Source of the DNA: Burkholderiales bacterium
Lineage (GTDB): Bacteria; Pseudomonadota; Gammaproteobacteria; Burkholderiales; Burkholderiaceae_C
Length of the DNA stretch: 5,102 nt
Direction: 5' to 3'
Assembly: GCA_005789685.1 (NCBI GenBank)
Contig: SXXD01000011.1
Location: forward strand, 1 to 5,102
This document shows positions 1 to 4,764 of this stretch, piece after piece. The first letter of the stretch is position 1, and the number at the start of each line of letters is the position of its first letter. The translations under genes and the position numbers were made by a program. The notes under the pieces are model-generated. The model searched no databases. It saw only the letters and a program-made list of their open reading frames with translations, and had not been told where the DNA came from.

Positions 1-92
1 ATTAACTCAGCTGTTTGTTTGGTATCCAAAGGCAGCGGGGGAATTCCCAGCGCTGCACGTTCGGCGGCATGTTCACGATAAGCTTGCAACAT
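1..92 (-). CDS. acnB: Aconitate hydratase B, N-terminal fragment (cut by the window edge)
   Basis: Only the first 30 codons are present; the gene continues leftward out of the window. The translation begins MLQAYREHAAERAALGIPPL and goes on PLDTKQTAEL. This closely matches the conserved AcnB opening (MLxxYRxHxAERAAxGIxPxPLDxxQTAxL), the start of its HEAT-like N-terminal domain. AcnB is the large cytoplasmic [4Fe-4S] enzyme that interconverts citrate and isocitrate through cis-aconitate; many AcnB proteins also act on 2-methyl-cis-aconitate in propionate breakdown. The cluster-binding cysteines lie outside the window and cannot be checked. The ATG at 92 is preceded by AGGAG at good spacing. It is last of four leftward genes, 66 bp after the exported-protein gene, so it may be read from mdh, from its own promoter, or both. 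Family identity is sure despite the short fragment. Confidence 0.9.
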   Translation of the reverse strand, partial: MLQAYREHAAERAALGIPPLPLDTKQTAEL

Positions 93-98
93 AGTTTT

Positions 99-103
99 CT
101 CCT
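99..103 (-). promoter_or_regulatory. Ribosome binding site of acnB
   Basis: AGGAG on the minus strand, six bases before the ATG at 92. It is one of the stronger Shine-Dalgarno sequences in the window and fixes the acnB start. Confidence 0.8.
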
Positions 104-118
104 GTCTTACGAAATAAA

Positions 119-130
119 TTGATCAATCAA
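119..130. repeat. Short inverted repeat in the acnB leader
   Basis: In the 66-bp AT-rich gap between the exported-protein gene and acnB, TTGAT-CA-ATCAA forms an inverted repeat with 5-bp arms. It contains the perfect palindrome ATTGATCAAT (118-127). It lies 27 bp upstream of the acnB start codon. It resembles an FNR/Anr box but has a 2-bp rather than 4-bp centre, so I do not call it one. It could be an operator for a separate acnB promoter. No clear -35/-10 pair could be assigned here, although the minus strand holds TTGATA and GATAAT hexamers. Confidence 0.35.
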
Positions 131-158
131 TCTTTAAAAAATTATCAAACTTTACAAC

Positions 159-743
159 TCAGCGCTTGTTGTTTGTGCCATCGTTGCTCACATCAATCAA
201 AGCAGGCGGTGGGTTGATCTTCATGTCGTTGGCGACAGCGACTTGATCGGGGTGGGCACATTCATCGGCCAATCGACGTCCATTTTTTTGATCCATCAGC
301 ATGGACTTGTTGGCCAACTGCAACCAAACTGCGCCAGCCTTTTCATCTTCCAAACGAATGGCACCCGTGCTGGTTGCAACTGGCCGCATTCGGTATTTGT
401 AACCCTTGCCCTGCAAATCGAAGTAGCCAGGGGTGTGTGCATCGGCGGTCATGCGAATGGATGCGCCTAGCTCACAGGGTAAATGACCGACATGCACGCG
501 TTCTGCAATGCTGAGTTCTTGCGGAGCCAAAGGTGCATCAACTGGCTTTGCAGCAACATTGCGTTTGTCTGATTTTTTTTTCTGGGTGGTGTTTGGAGCT
601 GTTGGCTTCGCCGCAGGTTTTGTCCGAACTTCTTTTTTAACTGCACCTTTTGCATCATGCGAGGATTGTGCTTGGGCCATGTTCATACCTGAGCCCCAAA
701 GGCAGGCCGCGAATACCAAAAAAAAGAGTTTCAAACGGCGCAT
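159..743 (-). CDS. Exported protein of unknown function, faintly MliC-like
   Basis: The 194-residue product starts with a Sec-type signal peptide: MRR, a hydrophobic stretch to about residue 19, and an A-Q-A cleavage site after residue 25. It should therefore be periplasmic. Residues 27-75 are a Lys/Ala/Pro-rich low-complexity linker. Residues about 77-165 look folded, with Cys90 and Cys162 placed to form a disulfide. Between them, a small beta-rich pattern (C-E-L-G, Y-F-D-L, S-T-G-A-I-R, A-V-W, D-E-C) faintly recalls the MliC/PliC lysozyme-inhibitor domain. The typical SGxxY and WxKG motifs are not preserved, so this is a weak suggestion. Cys14 is in a poor lipobox (FAAC) too near the N-terminus. 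The ATG at 743 lies inside the end of the lyase gene (13-nt overlap) behind GGAGA, so translation is probably coupled. An A9 run encodes Lys55-57. I do not recognise a function. Confidence 0.8.
   Translation of the reverse strand: MRRLKLFFLVFAACLWGSGMNMAQAQSSHDAKGAVKKEVRTKPAAKPTAPNTTQKKKSDKRNVAAKPVDAPLAPQELSIAERVHVGHLPCELGASIRMTADAHTPGYFDLQGKGYKYRMRPVATSTGAIRLEDEKAGAVWLQLANKSMLMDQKNGRRLADECAHPDQVAVANDMKINPPPALIDVSNDGTNNKR
573..581 (-). repeat. A9 homopolymer inside the exported-protein gene
   Basis: Nine consecutive A on the minus strand encode Lys55-Lys56-Lys57 exactly in frame (AAA AAA AAA), in the linker before the folded domain. Runs of this length can slip in transcription or replication. 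Losing one A would shift into a frame that ends at 467; gaining one A would reach a stop about 11 codons later. Both would remove the Cys90-Cys162 domain. Confidence 0.9.
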
Positions 744-1726
744 GTTGTCTCTCCAAAATAGGATTGAACCACCCCGGGTATGGGTCTTCCCGTTTGATGC
801 GCGCGTTCAAGCACTTGCCAAAAGAATCGATAGCTTGCTCGGTCATGCAATTGACCACCAAAACTCACAGGCGCCCAATCTGCACGACGCGCTGCTTCGA
901 TCAATTCAGCAGCTTGTTCAATCTCGTGCGCACTTGGGGCCATGGCTTCCAACACAGGCCTGATTTGACTGGGGTGAATACTCCACATGCGTGTGTAGCC
1001 TAAATCGCGTGAAGCTTTTAAGGCCGCCAATTTAATGGCTTCTAAATCACTGAATTCTGTGACCACGCAGTGCGATGGCACTTTGCCATGTGCATGACAA
1101 GCACTGGCAATTTCCAATTTGGCCCGTACAACAAGCGGGTGAGTGAATTGGCCTTCAAGGCCCATGCCACTGGAAGGAATGGCACCCCCATGGGCTGAGA
1201 CAAAATCCATCAGGCCAAAGCTCAAGGATTGCACGCGGGGATGGGCTGCAATTTCAAAGGCACGGTGAACTGCTGCGGGTGATTCAATCAAGACATGCAT
1301 TGGCAAAGCCAATGCACCCGCTTGATTCAAAGCTTGCGATGCAGTGTCAACATCGGCAACAGACTCCACCTTGGGAATCATCACGTGTCGCAAGTTGCGA
1401 TGCGCATCTTTCAGAATCAGATTCACATCATTGAAAAATGAGGGGTGATCAACGGGGTGGACACGAACTGCCACCCTGGCTTCAGGCGCTGCACTGTTTG
1501 CAATTTCCTTGACCAAATGGGCGTGCTCAATTTCACCGCCTACTGGGGCGCCATCTTCACAGTCCAAGGTCACATCAAAGACGCAGGCACCAAACTCCTG
1601 CGTCATTTCCGCTTGCAGTTGCAAACTTTTGCGCATCCGGACTTCGACACCACTGTAGTGATCACACACAGGCAAAAGCATGCCTGCGGCTTGTGATCCT
1701 AAAAGAATGTCGCGCGGATGCTTCAC
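731..1726 (-). CDS. CitE-like CoA-ester lyase (HpcH/HpaI aldolase family)
   Basis: The 331-residue protein has the CitE/malyl-CoA lyase TIM-barrel signatures: TLDCEDG (residues 53-59), AVRVH (86-90, Arg88 a likely acyl-CoA contact), PKVES (118-122), LIESP (146-150) and GLMDF (171-175). Glu148 and Asp174 are the likely Mg2+ ligands. SIHPSQI (249-255) is the usual late motif. Family members cleave or form C-C bonds in 3-hydroxyacyl-CoA esters (malyl-, methylmalyl- or citramalyl-CoA) in the cytoplasm. The substrate cannot be decided from sequence. No CitD or CitF homologue lies nearby, so a citrate lyase beta subunit is unlikely. The start is GTG at 1726, 15 bp after the mdh stop, with no clear Shine-Dalgarno; coupling to mdh termination is likely. 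An internal ATG (residue 16, at 1681) has no better site and would lose the KHPRD segment, which I judge part of the protein. The gene ends inside the next one. Confidence 0.85.
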   Translation of the reverse strand: MKHPRDILLGSQAAGMLLPVCDHYSGVEVRMRKSLQLQAEMTQEFGACVFDVTLDCEDGAPVGGEIEHAHLVKEIANSAAPEARVAVRVHPVDHPSFFNDVNLILKDAHRNLRHVMIPKVESVADVDTASQALNQAGALALPMHVLIESPAAVHRAFEIAAHPRVQSLSFGLMDFVSAHGGAIPSSGMGLEGQFTHPLVVRAKLEIASACHAHGKVPSHCVVTEFSDLEAIKLAALKASRDLGYTRMWSIHPSQIRPVLEAMAPSAHEIEQAAELIEAARRADWAPVSFGGQLHDRASYRFFWQVLERAHQTGRPIPGVVQSYFGETTCAV

Positions 1727-1741
1727 GAAAGTGTTTTTTAG

Positions 1742-2728
1742 TTAAAGCAAGTGCGCCACGCCGGCTTGCTCGTCAGTCAACTCTTTCAAAGTTTTATCGA
1801 TACAAGATTGGCTGAAGGCATCAATTTCCAAACCTTCGACCACTTTGTATTCGCCGTTCACGCATGTGACTGGAAAGCCGAACATGACGTCTTTGGGAAT
1901 ACCGTACCAGCCTTGTGAAGGAATGCCCATGGTGACCCAATGGCCGTTGGTGCCCAATGCCCAATCGCGCATGTGGTCGATGGCGGCATTGGCAGCAGAA
2001 GCGGCAGATGACAAACCACGTGCCTCAATGATGGCAGCACCACGTTTGCCAACTGTAGGCAAGAACACGTTGGCATTCCACTCTTGGTCGTTGATCATGG
2101 TCTTCACAGATTCGCCGTTGATGGTGGCGAAACGATAATCGGCGTACATGGTGGGAGAGTGGTTGCCCCAAACACACAATTTTTGAATGTCTGCAACTGC
2201 TTTGCCAGTTTTGGCCGCAATTTGCGACGCCGCACGGTTGTGGTCCAAGCGCAGCATGGCTGTGAAGTTGTTGGGCTTCAGATCGGGCGCGCTCTTCATG
2301 GCGATGTAAGCATTGGTATTGGCGGGGTTGCCGACCACCAAAACCTTGACATTGCGCGAAGCCACAGCGTTCAAAGCTTTGCCTTGTGCAGTGAAGATGG
2401 CGCCGTTGATGGCGAGCAGTTCAGCGCGCTCCATGCCAGGGCCACGGGGACGTGAACCCACCAACAAAGCATAGTCTGTGTCTTTGAAAGCGGTCAGGGG
2501 GTCGGCGTGGGCTTCCATGCCAACCAGCAATGGGAAGGCGCAATCGTCCAATTCCATCATGACGCCCTTCAGGGCTTTTTGGGCTTTTTCGTCAGGGATT
2601 TCAAGCAATTGCAAGATCACGGGCTGATCTTTGCCCAACATTTCGCCGGAGGCGATGCGAAACAACAATGCGTATCCAATTTGACCTGCGGCTCCTGTGA
2701 CGGCGACGCGAACGGGCTTTTTGCTCAT
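1742..2728 (-). CDS. mdh: Malate dehydrogenase
   Basis: This cytoplasmic NAD-dependent enzyme interconverts malate and oxaloacetate. From the ATG at 2728 the product has 328 residues, the usual size of the longer type of bacterial MDH. The Rossmann loop TGAAGQIG is at residues 11-18, and Glu43 at the end of the second strand suits NAD over NADP. The substrate loop [10 protein letters not shown] (92-101) carries Arg95 and Arg101. VVGNPANTN (131-139) contacts the cofactor. LRLDHNR (159-165) supplies Asp162 and Arg165, and WGNHS (187-191) supplies the catalytic His190. Every active-site motif is intact. A longer in-frame start at 2776 would add 16 residues and is rejected: the family begins near [15 protein letters not shown] and a GGAG site precedes 2728. 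It is first of the leftward genes, and the lyase follows after 15 bp. It is transcribed away from the regulator gene, with a predicted promoter at 2859-2888. Confidence 0.97.
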   Translation of the reverse strand: MSKKPVRVAVTGAAGQIGYALLFRIASGEMLGKDQPVILQLLEIPDEKAQKALKGVMMELDDCAFPLLVGMEAHADPLTAFKDTDYALLVGSRPRGPGMERAELLAINGAIFTAQGKALNAVASRNVKVLVVGNPANTNAYIAMKSAPDLKPNNFTAMLRLDHNRAASQIAAKTGKAVADIQKLCVWGNHSPTMYADYRFATINGESVKTMINDQEWNANVFLPTVGKRGAAIIEARGLSSAASAANAAIDHMRDWALGTNGHWVTMGIPSQGWYGIPKDVMFGFPVTCVNGEYKVVEGLEIDAFSQSCIDKTLKELTDEQAGVAHLL

Positions 2729-2736
2729 GGTGTGAA

Positions 2737-2740
2737 CTCC
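2737..2740 (-). promoter_or_regulatory. Ribosome binding site of mdh
   Basis: GGAG on the minus strand (within TGGAGTT), eight bases before the ATG at 2728. It supports that start over the in-frame ATG at 2776. Confidence 0.75.
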
Positions 2741-2820
2741 AGATGGTGATAAGAAAACGGACTTCGCCGACCACATCCCGACAATTCACTGCCGACCGGG
2801 TCGCCTGGCGTTCCAGACGG

Positions 2821-2842
2821 GTGCGCAAAGAAAAGTGCGCAC
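2821..2842 (-). other. Possible hairpin in the mdh leader
   Basis: GTGCGC (2821-2826) and GCGCAC (2837-2842) are exact reverse complements separated by 10 bases. If transcription starts near 2852, this 6-bp GC-rich stem forms about ten nucleotides from the 5' end of the roughly 125-nt mdh leader. A second weak stem lies at 2793-2803 (CGAC/GTCG). No T-run follows either, so they are not terminators. A role in mRNA stability or leader folding is only a guess. Confidence 0.4.
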
Positions 2843-2858
2843 GGGCAAACAGCTTTCG

Positions 2859-2888
2859 AGTGTACTCGCGAAAACCCTGAAAAGTCAA
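2859..2888 (-). promoter_or_regulatory. Predicted sigma70 promoter for mdh
   Basis: On the minus strand, TTGACT (2883-2888; 5 of 6 to consensus) and TACACT (2859-2864; 4 of 6) are separated by 18 bp. This predicts a start near 2852 and a leader of about 125 nt. The -35 lies one base from the predicted -35 of the rightward promoter. A short inverted repeat, CGAGT-GT-ACTCG (2857-2868), covers the -10. Confidence 0.6.
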
Positions 2889-2889
2889 T

Positions 2890-2917
2890 TTGTCTTATGT
2901 CTTATATAAGATATCAT
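2890..2917 (+). promoter_or_regulatory. Predicted sigma70 promoter for the GntR gene
   Basis: TTGTCT (2890-2895; 4 of 6) and TATCAT (2912-2917; 5 of 6) are spaced 16 bp apart. This predicts a start near 2924, about 35 nt before the ATG at 2959. The spacer is almost entirely filled by the palindrome TCTTATATAAGA. A bound repressor there would block this promoter directly, which suits autoregulation. Confidence 0.55.
2897..2914. promoter_or_regulatory. Candidate GntR operator palindrome between mdh and the regulator gene
   Basis: TCTTATATAAGA (2900-2911) is a perfect 12-bp palindrome. It extends to ATGTCTTATATAAGATAT (2897-2914) with one mismatched pair (G2899/T2912). An extra half-site in tandem sits just upstream: GTCTTAT occurs at 2892-2898 and again at 2899-2905. 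GntR/HutC proteins usually bind AT-centred palindromes of this size, often in their own promoter. The site lies between the -35 and -10 of the regulator promoter and directly behind the -35 of the mdh promoter. Binding by the adjacent regulator is inferred. No second good copy was seen in the window. Confidence 0.6.
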
Positions 2918-2946
2918 TGCATCACTTTTTGAGCCAGCCTTTTGCC

Positions 2947-2950
2947 AGGG
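2947..2950 (+). promoter_or_regulatory. Ribosome binding site of the GntR gene
   Basis: AGGG eight bases before the ATG at 2959. It supports that start over the in-frame TTG at 2890, which would place the operator and promoter inside the coding sequence. Confidence 0.6.
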
Positions 2951-2958
2951 CAACTGAC

Positions 2959-3741
2959 ATGACATCTCAAGTTTTTTCTGTTGAAACCGCCGAATCGTCC
3001 GATCCTTCCTCGTCTGCGCCTGCGTTCAGTCCGCTTTATCAGCAAATTAAGGGGCTGATCCTGCAAGGCCTTCAATCAGGCGAATGGAAACCAGGGGAAG
3101 GCATTCCCAGCGAGATGGAATTGGCTGCGCGTTACAGAGTCAGTCAAGGCACTGTTCGAAAGGCCATTGATGAACTGGCCAACAACAATTTGCTGGTTCG
3201 CAGACAAGGAAAAGGCACCTTTGTGGCCACCCACGCCGAGCAACAGGTGCAATATCGATTTTTGAAGTTAATGCCCGACGTGGGCCAACCCAAAAGAGAT
3301 GGCCCAGCCCAAAGAAAAATCATTGATTGCAAGCGGCTTCGCGCGAACGCTGAGATAGGTCGCGCATTGGCATTGCGCACAGGCGATGCAGTGCTTCAAG
3401 TCCGCCGAGTTCTCTCTTTTGGTGGCGCACCCACAATCCTAGAAGACCTCTGGCTACCCGGGTCGCCCTTCAAAGGGCTGACGGCAGAACGGCTGAGTGA
3501 CTATCATGGGCCCATGTATGCGCTGTTTGAAACAGAGTTTGGGGTGCGGATGGTGCGGGCCGAAGAAAAAATCAAGGCAGTTGTGCCGGATGACTCTCAA
3601 TGCAAATTGCTTGAGATTAAGTCTCATACCCCATTACTGAGTGTAGAGCGGACGGCCTTCACCTACAACGACACGCCGATGGAGTTGCGCAGAGGCTTCT
3701 ATGTCACAGCGGCACATCACTATCACAATGTTTTAAATTGA
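2959..3741 (+). CDS. GntR-family transcriptional regulator, HutC (UTRA) subfamily
   Basis: The 260-residue cytoplasmic regulator has a Ser/Pro-rich N-terminal tail (1-23) and then a GntR winged-helix domain at about 26-90. That domain includes PLYQQIKGLI, IPSEMELAARYRVSQGTVRKAI (recognition helix near 61-72) and the wing RRQGKGTFVA (81-90). Residues about 115-255 form a UTRA effector domain; RALALRTGDAVLQVRRV, ILEDLW, LLSVERTAF and GFYV are typical. UTRA proteins bind small metabolites; the ligand here is unknown. The start is ATG at 2959 behind AGGG, giving normal family length. It diverges from mdh and lies 141 bp upstream of sdhC in the same direction, so read-through into sdhCDA is possible. 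A palindromic candidate operator sits in its promoter, which suggests autoregulation and perhaps joint control of mdh. A link to TCA, propionate or citrate status is plausible from context but unproven. Confidence 0.9.
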   Translation: MTSQVFSVETAESSDPSSSAPAFSPLYQQIKGLILQGLQSGEWKPGEGIPSEMELAARYRVSQGTVRKAIDELANNNLLVRRQGKGTFVATHAEQQVQYRFLKLMPDVGQPKRDGPAQRKIIDCKRLRANAEIGRALALRTGDAVLQVRRVLSFGGAPTILEDLWLPGSPFKGLTAERLSDYHGPMYALFETEFGVRMVRAEEKIKAVVPDDSQCKLLEIKSHTPLLSVERTAFTYNDTPMELRRGFYVTAAHHYHNVLN

Positions 3742-3801
3742 CGCTTTGGCGACATTTAAGCTTCTTATCCCTATTGTTTGTCAATTGTTAATGAAATTCT
3801 C

Positions 3802-3829
3802 ATGTCAGTTTGTTGCGTTGCAATAGAAT
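3802..3829 (+). promoter_or_regulatory. Possible promoter for sdhC
   Basis: In the 141-bp gap before sdhC, TAGAAT (3824-3829; 5 of 6) makes a fair -10. The best partner is ATGTCA (3802-3807; 4 of 6) at 16-bp spacing. This predicts a start near 3836 and a leader of about 47 nt. A small inverted repeat, TTGC-GTT-GCAA (3813-3823), abuts the -10. A second -35-like TTGTCA (3778-3783) has no good -10 partner. The operator palindrome seen upstream of the regulator gene is absent here. Confidence 0.4.
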
Positions 3830-3836
3830 CCGCGAA

Positions 3837-3859
3837 CACACCCGTCAAAAACGGCTGTG
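3837..3859 (+). other. Hairpin in the sdhC leader
   Basis: CACA-C-CCGT, a CAAAA loop, then ACGG-C-TGTG form two 4-bp stem segments separated by one C/C mismatch. The stem would lie at the very 5' end of the predicted sdhC transcript and 12 nt before the Shine-Dalgarno AGGA (3872-3875). No T-run follows, so it is not a terminator for the upstream gene. Confidence 0.5.
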
Positions 3860-3882
3860 AAGTTACCTAATAGGAATTAAAA

Positions 3883-4314
3883 ATGACCGAAGCTGCCCGA
3901 AAAAGGCCTGAATTCCGCAATATCAATGCTCTCAGCGATTTGCCCAGTTACCGCTTGCCCGCGGCAGGTTGGGTGTCCATCCTGCACCGTGGGAGTGGAG
4001 CCTTGATGTTCTTGCTCATGCCCTTCATCATTTGGATGTTTGATTCTTCCATCACATCAGAGATCTCATTTGCCAAGTTTGCCGCCGCCTTCAATGTAGG
4101 CATTGGCTTCATTCCAGGTTGGTTCATGAAATTGGTTGCGCTGGCCATCATTTGGGCTTATTTGCACCATTTCATCGCAGGCATTCGCCACCTTTACATG
4201 GATACGTTTCACGCGGTCACCAAAGAGTTCGGCAAATCATCGGCTGTTACCACTTTGGTTTTGAGCTTGGGTCTCACCGCTGTCCTGGCCGCCAAATTAT
4301 TTGGCCTCTATTAA
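3883..4314 (+). CDS. sdhC: Succinate dehydrogenase cytochrome b556 subunit
   Basis: This 143-residue inner-membrane protein is one of the two anchors of respiratory complex II. With SdhD it binds heme b and ubiquinone and holds the SdhAB catalytic part at the membrane. Three membrane segments are visible, at about residues 31-53, 76-101 and 118-141. The signature SILHRGSG (32-39) carries Ser33-neighbourhood residues Ser32 and Arg36, matching E. coli Ser27 and Arg31 at the quinone site. HHFIAGIRHLYMD (95-107) carries His96, matching the heme ligand His84 of E. coli, and Asp107, matching Asp95. The ATG at 3883 follows AGGA by seven bases. sdhD starts 15 bp after the stop, so the two are one operon. 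No key residue is missing. Confidence 0.96.
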   Translation: MTEAARKRPEFRNINALSDLPSYRLPAAGWVSILHRGSGALMFLLMPFIIWMFDSSITSEISFAKFAAAFNVGIGFIPGWFMKLVALAIIWAYLHHFIAGIRHLYMDTFHAVTKEFGKSSAVTTLVLSLGLTAVLAAKLFGLY

Positions 4315-4329
4315 TTAGGAACAGATCAC

Positions 4330-4695
4330 ATGTCAGTTAATCACGGTTCCAAGCGCATCACGACTGGCGCTCACTACGGCCTTCGCGACTGGTTGGCGCA
4401 ACGCATCACAGCGGCTTTAATGGCCTCGTTCACTTTGCTGGTCTTGGTGCAAGTCATCTTCACCAGCGGCCCTATTGGCTACGAAGAGTGGGCGGGTATT
4501 TTTGCAGCCCAGTGGATGAAGGTTTTGACCTTTGTCACCATCCTTTCTTTGCTTTACCACGCGTGGATTGGCATACGCGATATCTGGATGGATTACATCA
4601 AACCCCTCGGTTTGCGTCTTTTCTTGCATGTCGCCTCCCTGATTTGGCTCATCGGCTGCGCTGGCTGGGCTGTTCAGGCCTTGTGGCTTCTTTGA
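4330..4695 (+). CDS. sdhD: Succinate dehydrogenase membrane anchor subunit
   Basis: The 121-residue second membrane anchor of complex II has three membrane segments, at about residues 24-45, 62-84 and 96-119. It shows the family signature HAWIGIRDIWMDYIKPLGLRL (77-97). His77 corresponds to the heme-region His71 of E. coli SdhD, and Asp88-Tyr89 correspond to Asp82-Tyr83 at the ubiquinone site; the 11-residue spacing is conserved. The ATG at 4330 follows AGGA (4317-4320) by nine bases and lies 15 bp after the sdhC stop, as expected for equal synthesis of the two anchors. Length and motifs are normal. sdhA follows after a 69-bp gap. Confidence 0.95.
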   Translation: MSVNHGSKRITTGAHYGLRDWLAQRITAALMASFTLLVLVQVIFTSGPIGYEEWAGIFAAQWMKVLTFVTILSLLYHAWIGIRDIWMDYIKPLGLRLFLHVASLIWLIGCAGWAVQALWLL

Positions 4696-4706
4696 TGAAG
4701 TTCGGT

Positions 4707-4732
4707 ACTGATTGAACACTGACAGACACTGA
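4707..4732 (+). repeat. ACTGA repeats in the sdhD-sdhA gap
   Basis: ACTGA occurs at 4707-4711, 4718-4722 and 4728-4732, 11 and 10 bp apart. The last two copies extend to ACACTGA. They fill much of the 69-bp gap between sdhD and sdhA, upstream of a start with no good Shine-Dalgarno. They may be chance repeats or a small protein or RNA binding site; no function is claimed. Confidence 0.35.
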
Positions 4733-4764
4733 GCCTCTCCCCCTATTACAAGATTTCACACACC

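Noticed and set aside
119..130. FNR/Anr box upstream of acnB
   Set aside because: The consensus is TTGAT-N4-ATCAA; here the centre is only 2 bp.
159..743. Lipoprotein with lipidated Cys14
   Set aside because: FAAC is a poor lipobox and leaves too short a hydrophobic stretch; the AQA site after residue 25 is a better cleavage point.
508..1003. Rightward open frames opposite the exported-protein and lyase genes
   Set aside because: No family signature and no good ribosome site; they are antisense shadows of well-supported leftward genes.
1724..1739. CAC-GAAA-GTG followed by six T on the plus strand as a terminator
   Set aside because: The stem is only 3 bp and lies on the strand opposite the genes there.
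2729..2776. In-frame 16-residue extension of Mdh from an ATG at 2776
   Set aside because: It gives 344 residues instead of the usual 328, and a GGAG site stands before the ATG at 2728.
2890..2958. In-frame TTG start of the GntR gene that adds 23 residues
   Set aside because: It would put the predicted promoter and operator inside the coding sequence; the ATG at 2959 has its own AGGG and gives normal length.
3763..3768. TCTTAT half-site of the GntR palindrome in front of sdhC
   Set aside because: No facing ATAAGA half is present and it lies well upstream of the predicted -35; a single 6-base match is expected by chance.
3742..3790. Terminator after the GntR gene
   Set aside because: No stem followed by a T-run is visible; read-through toward sdhC is possible.
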